DNA of 39,231 nucleotides from an uncultured Saprospiraceae bacterium (lineage in GTDB: Bacteria; Bacteroidota; Bacteroidia; Chitinophagales; Saprospiraceae), in the NCBI GenBank assembly GCA_937924145.1, contig CALDTJ010000299.1, positions 1-39,231 of the forward strand, in the 5' to 3' direction. Below are positions 16,882-26,448 of this stretch, piece after piece. Numbering within the stretch: position 1 is the first letter of the stretch; each line of letters opens with the position of its first letter. The translations under genes were made by a program, and so were the position numbers. The notes under the pieces are model-generated. The model did not search any database. It was not told the origin of the DNA and worked only from the letters and a program-made list of their open reading frames with translations.

Positions 16882-18312
16882 ATGAAATACAATATTTATT
16901 TAATATCCCTTTTGTGTTCGCTCTCTTTTGTTTGCTTTGGACAAGAGCAGCTTGGACTAAGAACAGAAAATTATTCAGGTGTTAACAGTATTTTACTCAA
17001 TCCTGCTAATAATTTAACGACACCATTTCAATGGGATGTTAATTTAGGAGCAGTTGGTTTCTTTGTCGATAATAGTTTCGGTGGTTTTCAAAATTCAAGC
17101 TTAGGTGATCTTCTCAATACTAGAGAGGACAATATTTTCCTAGCAACAGATTTTCCTAGTGATCAACAATTTGCAGCAGGGTCGGTCGTATTTGATTTTG
17201 TCGAACCTGGTAATGATAAATTTGCTTACTTTTCTACTACTCTCACAGGGCCTTCGTTTATGCTAAACTTTGAAAAACATAGCTTTGGTCTATTTACTAA
17301 TTTCCGCGTAGCCGGTGGTGGACAGAAAGTCCCTGCTGTCTTCGGGTACTATGATTACCTAAGCGTTCGACAAGGAGAGGATTATGCAGTTACACCTTCC
17401 AATTTAGCAGGAATGGCTTGGAGTGAGATTGGTTTCAACTATCTATTTAAAGGCGTCACTAATAATGGACAAATTGGTATTGGTTTCAATATAAAGTACC
17501 TTCAAGGGTATGAGTCTTTCTTTCTAAAAAATGATGTCAATTTACAAATTACTAAGATGGAAAGAGACATTTTGACTTTTGAAAATGGTGCGGATATACG
17601 TTTCGGTTTTACCAGCTCAAGTGCAGATGAAGAGGCTGTTAATTTACAAAACAATGGCTCAGGGTTTGGAATAGATATTGGTTTGACCTTTGCTACTGAC
17701 GAGTATTTAGATGGTTTTGGCTACAAATTAGGAGTATCTATTTTAGATATTGGACAGATAAGTTTTGACAGTAATACCGAGCTACACAATATTGACATAA
17801 ATGAACCTTTTACGCTAAATCCTAGAAACTTTGAAGATGTTACTGACCTTAGAGAAGGATTAGCTGTTTTAGATGAAGAATTATTCAATAATACATTAAC
17901 TACCTTTTCTGGTAATACTTATGATTTAGGTTTGCCTACGGCTTTTAGCTTACAAGCCGATGTCGCTTTGGTCGAAAATGTATACGTCAATGCGACTATG
18001 GTCCAAAGAATAACAGGAAGAAATATTAGTGTAGAAAGAGGCAATTTATTCGCCCTAACGCCAAGATATGAAAGTAGATGGATCTCTGCATTTTTACCTA
18101 TTTCTATTTATAACTGGGAGCATCTACAAGTAGGAGCGGCTGCTCGATTGGCATTTATCACGATTGGTACAGAAAATTTAGGTAGCTTTTTGGGTAAAAA
18201 AAATCTGACTGGTACTGACTTTTATGCGGCTATTAAAATTAATCCATTTCAACTAGGTTGGAAAGGTGGTGGCAGCAAAAAGGGAAAAGAAATGAAATGC
18301 TATCAATTCTAA
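16882..18312 (+). CDS. DUF5723-like outer-membrane protein
   Basis: A 476-residue protein with a signal peptide (MKYNIYLISLLCSLSFVCFG, cleavage near residue 20). The mature protein is rich in alternating hydrophobic/polar strands and aromatics (GFNYLFKGVTNNGQIGIGFNIKY and similar). An early NSILLNPAN motif, as in Bacteroidota porin-like DUF5723 proteins, suggests an outer-membrane beta-barrel. DGFGYKLGVSILDIGQISF and YVNATMVQRITG fit the same reading. It lacks an OmpA peptidoglycan domain. The gene ends one base before the end of the convergent aroQ with no terminator between, so the two transcripts must overlap at their 3' ends. The family name is from recall of the pattern and is moderately sure; the barrel call is firmer. 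Confidence 0.65.
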   Translation: MKYNIYLISLLCSLSFVCFGQEQLGLRTENYSGVNSILLNPANNLTTPFQWDVNLGAVGFFVDNSFGGFQNSSLGDLLNTREDNIFLATDFPSDQQFAAGSVVFDFVEPGNDKFAYFSTTLTGPSFMLNFEKHSFGLFTNFRVAGGGQKVPAVFGYYDYLSVRQGEDYAVTPSNLAGMAWSEIGFNYLFKGVTNNGQIGIGFNIKYLQGYESFFLKNDVNLQITKMERDILTFENGADIRFGFTSSSADEEAVNLQNNGSGFGIDIGLTFATDEYLDGFGYKLGVSILDIGQISFDSNTELHNIDINEPFTLNPRNFEDVTDLREGLAVLDEELFNNTLTTFSGNTYDLGLPTAFSLQADVALVENVYVNATMVQRITGRNISVERGNLFALTPRYESRWISAFLPISIYNWEHLQVGAAARLAFITIGTENLGSFLGKKNLTGTDFYAAIKINPFQLGWKGGGSKKGKEMKCYQF

Positions 18313-18313
18313 T

Positions 18314-18739
18314 TTAAGCATTTTTACCTATGAAATAGTCAATTCCCAAGTTATAACCAACTAACCCCAAACCTACAATACTACCAACACATTTTGCTGC
18401 CAAATAGGAATGGTGTCTAAATGCCTCTCGTGCGTGAATATTTGAGATATGAACTTCTATAACAGGTGTGGTTACTCCACCAATCGCATCGGCAATCGCA
18501 ATAGAGGTATGAGTGTAAGCACCTGCGTTCATGACGATTCCATCATAAGAGAAACCTACCTCATGGATTTTATCAATTAAAGCCCCCTCTGAATTACTTT
18601 GAAAATAGGTCAAGTTAATGTTTGAGTATTTCTTTTTCAAAATAGAAAAATATGCTTCAAAGGTTTGATGCCCATAAATTTCAGGCTCTCTTTTTCCTAA
18701 AAGATTCAAATTTGGCCCGTTGATAATTAGAATTTTCAT
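18314..18739 (-). CDS. aroQ: 3-dehydroquinate dehydratase, type II
   Basis: A 141-residue enzyme, the normal length, that removes water from 3-dehydroquinate in the shikimate pathway. The sequence shows NGPNLNLLGKREPEIYG (flexible lid with catalytic Arg and Tyr), NSEGALIDKIHE, the NAGAYTHTSIAIADAI substrate loop, VIEVHISNIHAREAFRHHS with the catalytic His, and the end GLGLVGYNLGI. All expected active-site motifs are present. Other shikimate genes are not in the window. The gene is preceded by an inverted-repeat element and a recQ terminator, so it has its own transcript. Confidence 0.96.
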   Translation of the reverse strand: MKILIINGPNLNLLGKREPEIYGHQTFEAYFSILKKKYSNINLTYFQSNSEGALIDKIHEVGFSYDGIVMNAGAYTHTSIAIADAIGGVTTPVIEVHISNIHAREAFRHHSYLAAKCVGSIVGLGLVGYNLGIDYFIGKNA

Positions 18740-18766
18740 TGATAAGTATTAAGGAGTGTATGAAGT

Positions 18767-18915
18767 TTTTTTCGACGCTGAAAGACGCTGTTTGAAGTTA
18801 TGATTTATTATGTTTTCTTGCGAAAAGTTATGCTTTAGTTATGTCTTGTCAATACAACCTCGAATAGAAAAACATAAAAAAGTCATAAAAGTCAGCGTCC
18901 TTCAGCGTCAAAAAA
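18767..18915. repeat. 149-bp inverted-repeat element
   Basis: The termini gacgctgaaagacgctg (18774-18790) and cagcgtccttcagcgtc (18893-18909) pair with one mismatch and are flanked by T7 and A6, extending the stem to about 24 bp. Each end holds a direct duplication of gacgctg. The interior (about 100 bases) is AT-rich and only weakly paired. It lies between recQ's terminator and aroQ. Confidence 0.75.
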
Positions 18916-18959
18916 TATACATTTTCAAAACTTTGGACAGCGCATAAGTATTTAAAAAC

Positions 18960-18992
18960 AAAGCCTCTCAGATGAATAATCTGAAAGGCTTT
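18960..18992 (-). terminator. Terminator of recQ
   Basis: aaagcctctcagat and atctgaaaggcttt form a near-perfect stem. On the minus strand it is followed by a T-rich run, 35 bases after the recQ stop. Confidence 0.85.
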
Positions 18993-19026
18993 ATTATTTG
19001 CTAATGTTTTGAAATTTTCATCGAAT

Positions 19027-21225
19027 TTAGTTAGCCATTTCAGATAAAAATTTTATTCTCATTAACTGTATTTCCTCGATAGTAATATCATCTTCCTTTA
19101 ATTCTCTGTAAGCCTCTTCTGGAGAATCTGACTCTGCCTCCATAAAATACTCATAGATATCTTCTCTAGAGTATTCATCTACCGCATCCTCTAAATAATA
19201 ATCAATATTCAATTTTGTTCCAGAAGTAACGATTGCATCTAACTCGTGCATCATTTCTTCCATTGATAAGTTATTGGAAGACGCTATATCATCTAATGGA
19301 ATTTTACGGTCGATCCCTTGAATGATAGCTACTTTTACTTTTGATTTCTTAGCAACAGATTTTACTACAAAATCCGTAGGTCGATCTATTTCATTCACCT
19401 CTACATACTCCTGAATCATTGTAATAAATGGCTTCGCATACCTCAATGCTTTTCCATGACTGACTCCTGAAATATTTTTCATATCGTCCATCGAGATTGG
19501 ATACTGTGTTGCCATATCCTCCAATGATGGATCTTGGAATATTACGAAAGGAGGCACATTTCGTTTTTTAGCCTCTTGTCTTCGTAAATCTTTAAGCATC
19601 TTAATCAGTAGTTCATCTAATACTGCTGACTTACCCGATGATTCCTTTACGTCAAACTCCGCCGAATCATAATTATGATTGATTGGAATCATGACAGAAC
19701 TAGGATTCTTAACAAACGCCTTTCCTGCATCCGTTAATTTTAGAATACCATAGTTCTCAATTTCTTTTAAGATCAAGTTATTCAAAAGCGCATGACGGAA
19801 AACTGAATTCCAGAAAGTCTCATCCTTATCTTTGCCTATTCCAAATAATTCCTTCTTATTAAATTTAAAATCTTGCATTTCTTTAGTATCCTTTCCTTTT
19901 ATGAAGTCTACTAAAGTTTTGATTTTATAATTTTCTTGAAGAGCAACTACGGAATTGATTGCCTCAACCATTTCCTTCTGAACTTCTAATTTCTTCTTAG
20001 GATGTCGGCAATTATCACACATATCATTACACTGGGCATCGTCATATTCCTCACCAAAGTAATGTAGTAAAAAGCGACGACGACAAGAAGTCGTTTCGGC
20101 ATAAGCCATGATCTCTTGCATCAGTTGTGCACTCAATTCTCGTTCTGCAACAGGCTTGTCTCTCAAAAACTTTTCTAACCTTAAGATATCCTTATAAGCA
20201 TAAAATGCTAAACAGTCTCCTTGTAATCCATCTCTTCCTGCTCTACCTGTTTCTTGATAGTAGTTTTCAATACTTTTGGGAATATCATAGTGTATAACAA
20301 ATCGTACATCTGGCTTGTCAATACCCATACCAAAAGCAATAGTGGCCACAATCACATCAATCTCCTCCATTAAGAAATCATCTTGCGTCTTACTTCTAGT
20401 TTTCGCATCAAGACCTGCATGATAAGGTGCAGCTTTTACATCATTGACATTTAGAACCTTAGCTATTTCTTCAGTAGATTTTCTAGATTGCACATATATA
20501 ATACCAGACTTATCGGCTTGTCCTTTTACATATTGTACAATACTTCTGAAAGTAGCTTCCTTTTTACCCTTAGGACGAACCTCATAATAAAGGTTGTCTC
20601 GATTGAAAGAAGAAATGAAAATATTTTCATTCTTCATGTTCAAATTCTTGACGATGTCAGATTGAACTTTAGGAGTTGCAGTTGCAGTTAAAGCAATTAC
20701 AGGTATATCTTTATTAATATCATTTATCATATGCCGAATTCGGCGATATTCTGGTCTAAAATCGTGACCCCATTCTGAAATACAGTGTGCCTCATCTACC
20801 GCCACAAAAGATAAATCTACTTGCTTAAAGAATTCTATATTTTCTTCTTTAGTCAAAGTTTCTGGAGCTACGTACAGTAATTTAGTGCGACCACTTTCGA
20901 TGTCCGACTTTACTTGCTTGATTTGTACTCTGGAAAGGGAAGAATTTAAGAAGTGGGCGACATCATCATTTTGACTATATCCTCTAATCGAATCTACCTG
21001 ATTTTTCATCAAAGCGATTAAAGGCGAAATAATGATCGCTGTTCCAGGCATCATTAATGCTGGAAGTTGGTAACAAAGAGATTTTCCACCTCCTGTGGGC
21101 ATTATCACAAATGTATCTCTGCGATCTAATACGCTCTGGACAATCTCTTCTTGGTTGCCTTTGAATTTATCAAAGCCAAATTGTGCTTGTAGTGCCTCGT
21201 GAAGGTCAATTTTCGTTTCTACCAT
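19027..21225 (-). CDS. recQ: ATP-dependent DNA helicase RecQ
   Basis: A 732-residue superfamily 2 helicase that unwinds DNA 3'-5' in recombination repair. Visible parts are motif I MPTGGGKSLCYQLP near residue 40, the DEAH box (DEAHCISEWGHDF), motif III ALTATATP, and motif VI (QETGRAGRDG). The zinc-binding RQC Cys set runs CRRRFLLHYFGE...CNDMCDNC. An HRDC-like domain holds PPFVIFQDPSLEDMA, and a C-terminal HTH-like tail follows. The length and order match Bacteroidota RecQ. The long gap upstream implies its own promoter, which I could not place with confidence. Nothing is missing. Confidence 0.96.
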   Translation of the reverse strand: MVETKIDLHEALQAQFGFDKFKGNQEEIVQSVLDRRDTFVIMPTGGGKSLCYQLPALMMPGTAIIISPLIALMKNQVDSIRGYSQNDDVAHFLNSSLSRVQIKQVKSDIESGRTKLLYVAPETLTKEENIEFFKQVDLSFVAVDEAHCISEWGHDFRPEYRRIRHMINDINKDIPVIALTATATPKVQSDIVKNLNMKNENIFISSFNRDNLYYEVRPKGKKEATFRSIVQYVKGQADKSGIIYVQSRKSTEEIAKVLNVNDVKAAPYHAGLDAKTRSKTQDDFLMEEIDVIVATIAFGMGIDKPDVRFVIHYDIPKSIENYYQETGRAGRDGLQGDCLAFYAYKDILRLEKFLRDKPVAERELSAQLMQEIMAYAETTSCRRRFLLHYFGEEYDDAQCNDMCDNCRHPKKKLEVQKEMVEAINSVVALQENYKIKTLVDFIKGKDTKEMQDFKFNKKELFGIGKDKDETFWNSVFRHALLNNLILKEIENYGILKLTDAGKAFVKNPSSVMIPINHNYDSAEFDVKESSGKSAVLDELLIKMLKDLRRQEAKKRNVPPFVIFQDPSLEDMATQYPISMDDMKNISGVSHGKALRYAKPFITMIQEYVEVNEIDRPTDFVVKSVAKKSKVKVAIIQGIDRKIPLDDIASSNNLSMEEMMHELDAIVTSGTKLNIDYYLEDAVDEYSREDIYEYFMEAESDSPEEAYRELKEDDITIEEIQLMRIKFLSEMAN

Positions 21226-21645
21226 TCTTGTGTTGCTTGCTCTAAAATTAAGTATAGCTTTTTGAAAGCTAGGTAAAGTTACTTGTCAATGTCTAATATT
21301 GACTTAGTTAATTAAAGATTCGTTCTTGACTGACGAAAGTTAATAAATTTTGTGTAAGTTTTCTGCTTTTCCCTTCTTAATTTTTAGAGTTTAGTCCTAG
21401 GGTGAATCAATCTGCTAATTATAGATTAATTCAATTTATTTGTTTGTTAAATTATTTGAAATTTATATTTAGAACAGTCTGGTTCCTCAAATCTAGATTT
21501 GCGGGGGATGGATTAGCTTTTTTTCGGGTCAACAAAAATAAAGAAAAAAAATGGACTTTTTTCTACTTTTTAGTTAATAAAATCACCCTTTTTATTACTT
21601 TTCTCTTTGATTTTATAGTATTCTTAGATCAGATCGGTAGAAAAC
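21226..21645. other. Gene-free stretch upstream of recQ
   Basis: This AT-rich stretch shows a small hairpin gtcaat..attgac (about 21283-21301) and an agcttt..aaagct pair near 21256-21271, both possible operator or leader structures for recQ. An open frame on the plus strand from 21402 runs through it but has no protein-like composition and overlaps the terminator and the TPR gene, so I reject it. Confidence 0.4.
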
Positions 21646-21682
21646 AAAAAAAGCCGTTAGAATTTAATCTAACGGCTTTTTT
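21646..21682 (-). terminator. Terminator of the TPR gene
   Basis: A perfect stem, aaaaaagccgttaga with tctaacggctttttt, closes a short loop 22 bases after the stop of the gene at 21704. Confidence 0.9.
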
Positions 21683-21703
21683 GTCTTATCTTCTTTTTTG
21701 CAA

Positions 21704-22741
21704 TTATGCAAACTCTTTCATTAATTTTCTTGCCTTCTCTGAGCCAAGTTTCGCTGCTTGTTTCCAATCTTTCACAAATCCTTTTTTTCCTGCTTTCTGC
21801 AAAGCGATCCCTCGGTATAGTAGAGGATCCGCCTCTAATACTTTCTCAGCGGTTTCTTGCTCTAGCTTGACAGCTTCATTGAATGCAGCCACGGCATCTT
21901 GATAGTTGCCTAACTCAAGTAAAGTCTGACCATATTTAGTGAAAATATATTTTTTCCACTTATTATTAGAATCGTCTGGAGCAAATTTTCTGATAGAGAA
22001 TAATCTAAACTCTGTAGAAGCTCCTTTAAAATCTGACTTTTTGGCTAAACATTCGCCTTTAATCCGACGTGCTTTCCAATAAATTGATTGTAAAGGAATA
22101 GACTTCTTGATACATTCATCTAAATCAAGAATAGCTTTATCCAATTCTCCTTTTAATATATATATGTTAGCTCTTCCGAAATATGGATCTGGGTTATTCT
22201 GATAAATATTGATACTTTTTGTAAAATCATACAAAGCATCATTATAGTTTTTCAACTGATAGTTGATAAATCCTCTTCTTTCGTATGCTTGAGCATGGCG
22301 CTCATATTTTAAAATTGCAGTGTTCAAAGCATCCATCGCTTCTTTTTCCTTTCCTTCCTCTTGTACTAACTCTCTTCCTTTTCGGAAAGCTTTTACTGCC
22401 AACTTATCACTATGAGGTTCAACTATTACTTGTTCTAATATTTTACCACTCTTAATCAACCAACCGCTCATTTGTCCTGCGATAGCAAATTGTGCCAAAT
22501 ATTCAAACAGATTAACTGTTCCTTTCCACTTCTTCATAGAACTTAGCACTACTGTTCTTGGTAAGTTCACACAAGTATTCTCTTCATCGAAGAGTTCTTC
22601 TTCTGTAAACAATACGTCTTTCTTGTAGTAATTTTCAATTCTACGTTCGTACATCTTGAATACTTTCTTGTAACTTTTCTCGTTACCGAATTCAAGACAC
22701 CCTTTGAAAATAATTTTTAATTCTTGATCCTTCGCTACCAT
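21704..22741 (-). CDS. Cytoplasmic TPR-repeat protein
   Basis: A 345-residue protein with no signal peptide. The first 130 residues are a helical, charged region of unknown family (MVAKDQELKIIFKGCLEFG, then WKGTVNLFEYLAQFAIAGQ). TPRs follow from about residue 130: NTAILKYERHAQAYERRGF, LKNYNDALYDFTKSINIYQ, GELDKAILDLDECIKKS, and later GNYQDAVAAFNEAVKLE. The chain ends in GFVKDWKQAAKLGSEKARKLM, which resembles a Sel1-like closing unit. It is probably an adaptor, and the partner is unknown. Its promoter appears to lie at 23116-23146, leaving a leader of about 370 bases with hairpins, which suggests regulation at RNA level. I cannot name the N-terminal domain. Confidence 0.72.
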   Translation of the reverse strand: MVAKDQELKIIFKGCLEFGNEKSYKKVFKMYERRIENYYKKDVLFTEEELFDEENTCVNLPRTVVLSSMKKWKGTVNLFEYLAQFAIAGQMSGWLIKSGKILEQVIVEPHSDKLAVKAFRKGRELVQEEGKEKEAMDALNTAILKYERHAQAYERRGFINYQLKNYNDALYDFTKSINIYQNNPDPYFGRANIYILKGELDKAILDLDECIKKSIPLQSIYWKARRIKGECLAKKSDFKGASTEFRLFSIRKFAPDDSNNKWKKYIFTKYGQTLLELGNYQDAVAAFNEAVKLEQETAEKVLEADPLLYRGIALQKAGKKGFVKDWKQAAKLGSEKARKLMKEFA

Positions 22742-23115
22742 GATACCGTTGTTTTAGAGGACTTTTATCTATGCCGTTTTTGTATTATTATCATTCAAAT
22801 TTTCCCTTCTTATTTAATTTTCTCAGATTGTTCTATAGAACAAAGATTACCCTTGGTTTATCTCAACCTTAATAAATTTAGTTCCTCATAAAAAACTGGG
22901 TGCAGCCTTATGTTTGATTATTGAGTGTGTAACACGTATAATTGTGTAGAAAATTAAAACTTTAGGTATAGACAAATTAACTATAAGCCTAATGTTACAC
23001 TCAGTTTTCTCTTATATGTTTAACTTAATTTATTTCTTGTCCTTGGAATTTAAGGTGTATCTATTTTTGGTATGTATTAAGGGACAAGCAAGGTTAGCTT
23101 TACTTAAAACAGATA
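22742..23115 (-). promoter_or_regulatory. Long structured 5' leader of the TPR gene (possible cis-regulator or ncRNA)
   Basis: If transcription starts just after the promoter at 23116-23146, the RNA reads about 370 bases before the ATG. It contains hairpin cttgtcc/ggacaag (23036-23044 with 23079-23088), a second with tgagtgtgtaacac pairing tgttacactca (22922-22935 with 22993-23003), and the perfect 16-base palindrome ttgttctatagaacaa at 22828-22843. I find no coding sequence on either strand. This could be an unusual leader or a separate small RNA followed by another start. It matches no riboswitch I know by eye. Confidence 0.45.
22828..22843. promoter_or_regulatory. Perfect 16-base palindrome, candidate operator
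   Basis: ttgttctatagaacaa is its own reverse complement and lies about 90 bases before the ATG of the TPR gene. It fits a dimeric repressor site or a short RNA stem. No regulator is identified. Confidence 0.4.
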
Positions 23116-23146
23116 CAAATATAAAGAAATGAATCTATATTGTCAA
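23116..23146 (-). promoter_or_regulatory. Bacteroidota-type promoter
   Basis: On the minus strand TTG (RC of 23144-23146), a 20-base spacer, and TATATTTG (RC of 23116-23123) match the Bacteroidota consensus exactly. It is the best promoter in the window and points to the TPR gene at 21704-22741. Confidence 0.72.
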
Positions 23147-23508
23147 TTATTTTTTATATTTTTTTATCATAAACTACTAACAATCAAGGAAAAAGCTACT
23201 TATTGACAATTTTAACTCACCTTATACTTTTCTAACCGCTACAAAAACTTATTATTATTTGCCGCTTACTAATACATATAAATAAATTACATACAAATTA
23301 TCTTAAGAGTAAACCTTGTTACACAAGCAGCTATTTCGTAGCTTTCCTGTTTAGCAGAATCTATTTTGCACTTTTTTAAATCCATATTGTTCTTCAAAAA
23401 TGATAAACATTAAGTGCTTTCTTTATTTTTAGAAAATTCAAATAAAATAACTTTTTTTGCATAAAACTATAATTCCAAATTTTGAGTTAATTTTGTAAAT
23501 AAACTTTC
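23147..23508. other. AT-rich gene-free stretch
   Basis: Nothing recognisable is seen in most of this 362-base stretch. Near its end TAATTTTG (23488-23495) resembles a -7 box, about 14 bases before the ATG of the rhodanese gene. The nearest TTG at 23457-23459 is 28 bases away, too far for the usual spacing. Confidence 0.35.
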
Positions 23509-23901
23509 ATGAAAAATTATTCATCTCTTTCCGCTTTTTTCCTTTTCTTCTTATTTGTCGCTTGTAGTTCAAATACAGGGACTAATACTGAGAATAATAC
23601 TGATGGAAAAGTTTCTATTCCTCAATTCAAAACAAGTATGTCGGCTGTTTCAAATCCACAGCTAATCGATGTTAGGACTCCCGAAGAATTCAGTCGAGGC
23701 TCTTTAGATGGTGCCATAAATATGGATTTCAAATCAGAAAACCTTGAAAATCAATTAAATACACTAGACAAATCAAAACCTGTCTTCATTTTTTGTCAAG
23801 CAGGAGGACGAAGTGGTAAATGCTATAAAAAAATGAAAGACATGGGATTTTCAGAAGTCTATGATATGGAAGGTGGCTACGGTGCATGGAGTAAACAATA
23901 A
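23509..23901 (+). CDS. Rhodanese-like lipoprotein
   Basis: A 130-residue protein with a lipoprotein signal: a hydrophobic stretch ending LFVAC, lipidated Cys19, then a Ser/Thr/Asn-rich linker. A single rhodanese domain follows, with LIDVRTPEEFSRGSLDGAINM near residues 52-72 and the active-site loop CQAGGRS at 96-102, whose Cys96 would carry the persulfide. VYDMEGGYGAWSKQ closes the fold. Rhodaneses transfer sulfane sulfur to cyanide or thiol acceptors, and in the periplasm they handle sulfur or redox reactions. The acceptor is unknown here. The gene stands alone between an AT-rich gap and an inverted-repeat element. Confidence 0.9.
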   Translation: MKNYSSLSAFFLFFLFVACSSNTGTNTENNTDGKVSIPQFKTSMSAVSNPQLIDVRTPEEFSRGSLDGAINMDFKSENLENQLNTLDKSKPVFIFCQAGGRSGKCYKKMKDMGFSEVYDMEGGYGAWSKQ

Positions 23902-23902
23902 A

Positions 23903-24039
23903 TATTCAGAACAGAGAGTAGAGAACATTGCATTGAGAGAAAAGAGATTGCTTACAGGAAAAATCTAGACTTTTTGCCGATTTCAAGTCTCTAATCTCTA
24001 CTCCCGATCACTATCGTGGACTGTTCTCGATTCTGAATA
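23903..24039. repeat. 137-bp imperfect inverted-repeat element
   Basis: The ends tattcagaa (23903-23911) and ttctgaata (24031-24039) are perfect inverted repeats. Inside lie gagagtagagaac-like and gttctc segments, the module aagtctctaatctct (23985-23999, inverse of 4501-4515), and a small hairpin cgat-cact-atcg. cgatttcaagtc at 23978-23989 recurs on the opposite strand at 32051-32062. Confidence 0.6.
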
Positions 24040-24108
24040 GTTACGTTTAGATATTTTAGAAAAGGAAAAACACTAGCATTTTTTAATCCAAGACTTATTT
24101 ATCACAAA

Positions 24109-26121
24109 ATGGGATTTCAATTAAATTCTCCTTTCAAACCGACTGGTGACCAGCCAGAGGCAATCAAACAATTATTGGAAGGTATCAATGCTGGTGATGC
24201 TGCCCAAACCTTATTGGGGGTTACTGGGTCAGGAAAAACCTTTACGATGGCTAATGTCATCAAAGAACTCAATCGACCTACTTTAGTCCTTACGCATAAT
24301 AAAACGCTTACTGCTCAACTTTATGGAGAATTTCGAGAATTCTTTCCTGATAATGCAGTAGAATATTTCGTCTCTTACTACGATTATTATCAACCCGAGG
24401 CATATATTATGTCTTCCGATACTTTTATAGAAAAAGATTTACAGATTAATGAAGAGGTAGATAAACTTCGATTGCGTGCTACTTCTTCTCTTTTATCTGG
24501 TCGAAGGGATATTATTATTGTCGCCTCTGTTTCCTGTATTTATGGTATGGGAAATCCAGAAGATTACAAAACGGGTATCATTCGATTGCACAAAGGTTTG
24601 GTAGTCACTCGAAATACTTTCTTGTATCAACTAGTTGGGATTTTATATTCTAGAACAGAATTAGATTTTAAGCGAGCGACTTTTAGAGTGCGTGGAGATA
24701 CGATTGATATTAATTTACCCTACGTGGATTACGGTTATAGAATCACCTTTTTCGGTGATGAAATCGAAGATATTGAACGCATAGAAATCGAAACAGGCAA
24801 AAGAATCGAATCTTTAGAAACTGCGGCTATTTTTCCTGCGAATCTATACATTGCCCCAAAAGATAGAATGAACGATATTCTTCGAGATATTGAAGATGAA
24901 TTATATGCCCAACAAAAATATTTTGAAAGAGAATCTCGACTGTTAGAGGCGCAAAGAATTAAAGAACGGGTTACTTTTGATTTGGAAATGATGCGAGAGT
25001 TAGGCTATTGTAATGGAGTCGAAAATTACTCTCGATATTTTGACGGTCGTAATCCAGGAACAAGACCTTTCTGTTTACTAGACTATTTCCCCGACGATTA
25101 TTTAATGATTATTGACGAAAGTCATGTTACCGTACCACAAGTCAGAGGTATGTGGGGCGGGGACCGTGCTAGAAAACTCAACTTGGTCAATTTTGGTTTC
25201 CGTCTGCCTTCGGCAATGGATAACCGACCTTTAAATTTTACGGAATTTGAAAGTCTAATTAATCAAGTTGTTTTTGTAAGTGCTACTCCAAGTGATTATG
25301 AATTGGAACAAACAGGTGGTGTTTTTGTAGAGCAAATTATTAGACCTACTGGCCTATTAGATCCACCAATTGATGTTCGTCCTAGTTTGAACCAGATCGA
25401 TGATTTACTAGATGAAATTCATAAAAGAATCGAAAAAGAAGAAAGGGTGTTGGTCACAACTTTGACCAAAAGAATGTCTGAGGAACTCTCTAAATATTTA
25501 ATCAAAGTTGATATTAAGTGTCGCTATATACACTCCGAAGTGGATACGATGGAACGAGTGGAAATTCTTCGGGATTTACGTTTAGGCGTTTTTGATGTAT
25601 TGATTGGTGTAAACCTTTTAAGAGAAGGGCTGGATTTACCAGAAGTTTCCTTGGTGGCTATTCTTGATGCTGACAAAGAAGGGTTCTTAAGAAACGACCG
25701 CTCCTTAACTCAAACTGCTGGACGGGCAGCAAGAAACTCCAATGGGTTAGTTATTTTTTACGCCGATAAGGTGACAGAATCTATGCAACGAACGATTGAT
25801 GAAACCAATCGTAGACGATCCATCCAAATAGCCTATAATGAAAAGCATGGTATTACGCCTCGTACCGTGAGTAAGACCCGAGAAGAAATTATGAACCAAG
25901 GTTCTATTCTAGATATTCGTGGTAAAAATACCAATGCTTATATCGAACCAGAAGAATTAAGTATTGCCGCAGATCCGATTGTGGAATACATGACTAAAGA
26001 TCAAATCGAAAAAATGATTGCGGAAACGGAGCGTAAAATGAAAAAAGCAGCCAAAGAATTGGACTTTATTTCTGCTGCTCAATATCGAGATGAATTATTC
26101 GCTCTGAAGAAAAAGTTGTAA
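24109..26121 (+). CDS. uvrB: Excinuclease ABC subunit B
   Basis: A 670-residue nucleotide-excision-repair protein that verifies damage after UvrA loading and recruits UvrC. Visible motifs are Walker [12 protein letters not shown] near residue 40, the damage-recognition beta-hairpin ([13 protein letters not shown]-type: [20 protein letters not shown]), the DEFH-like box [13 protein letters not shown], and motif VI (QTAGRAARN). The C-terminal UVR helix-hairpin is [25 protein letters not shown], and it contacts UvrC. The length and order are normal and no active residue is missing. The ATG at 24109 fits the standard start [19 protein letters not shown]. It is preceded by an inverted-repeat element and is transcribed alone. 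Confidence 0.97.
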   Translation: MGFQLNSPFKPTGDQPEAIKQLLEGINAGDAAQTLLGVTGSGKTFTMANVIKELNRPTLVLTHNKTLTAQLYGEFREFFPDNAVEYFVSYYDYYQPEAYIMSSDTFIEKDLQINEEVDKLRLRATSSLLSGRRDIIIVASVSCIYGMGNPEDYKTGIIRLHKGLVVTRNTFLYQLVGILYSRTELDFKRATFRVRGDTIDINLPYVDYGYRITFFGDEIEDIERIEIETGKRIESLETAAIFPANLYIAPKDRMNDILRDIEDELYAQQKYFERESRLLEAQRIKERVTFDLEMMRELGYCNGVENYSRYFDGRNPGTRPFCLLDYFPDDYLMIIDESHVTVPQVRGMWGGDRARKLNLVNFGFRLPSAMDNRPLNFTEFESLINQVVFVSATPSDYELEQTGGVFVEQIIRPTGLLDPPIDVRPSLNQIDDLLDEIHKRIEKEERVLVTTLTKRMSEELSKYLIKVDIKCRYIHSEVDTMERVEILRDLRLGVFDVLIGVNLLREGLDLPEVSLVAILDADKEGFLRNDRSLTQTAGRAARNSNGLVIFYADKVTESMQRTIDETNRRRSIQIAYNEKHGITPRTVSKTREEIMNQGSILDIRGKNTNAYIEPEELSIAADPIVEYMTKDQIEKMIAETERKMKKAAKELDFISAAQYRDELFALKKKL

Positions 26122-26448
26122 GTATTTATTCCTAAACAGGAGACATTTATTTTGGGAGGTAGGACACATGCAAAGCCAATAAAAATAAGTGTTTTCTGTT
26201 TAGAATTAGTAGTACTTTCCATCATGACGGTTTTTCAACCACAAAGAAACAAAAGAACACAAAAGAGTTTTCACAAAGATTCAAAATATACTTTGTGAAT
26301 TTCCTTTGTGACCTTTGCTCCTTTGTGGTTCAAAAAATATAACATTAGATATTTTACTTGATTTGTGATAAAATCCTATCGTTTTAATTCTTACCTTAGT
26401 CAAAAGATTTACCGATAATTATAAGGTCGGCACACAACCATATTCATT
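26122..26448. other. Gene-free stretch containing an inverted-repeat element
   Basis: The main structure is the repeat at 26232-26338, listed separately. The rest is AT-rich. TACCTTAG near 26392-26399 is a weak -7 candidate for the following esterase gene. I see no ORF or RNA gene. Confidence 0.4.
26232..26338. repeat. 107-bp inverted-repeat element of CACAAAG units
   Basis: The outer arms tttttcaaccacaaag and ctttgtggttcaaaaaa pair almost fully. Inside, cacaaag units recur, pairing caaagattca with tttgtgaatt, so the sequence folds into a long, partly repetitive hairpin. It resembles the accac-aaag dispersed repeats common in Bacteroidota. It has no coding potential. Confidence 0.7.

Noticed and set aside
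21402-21902. Plus-strand open frame of 166 codons
   Set aside because: It has a low-complexity composition, crosses a strong terminator and is antisense to the C-terminal part of the TPR gene.
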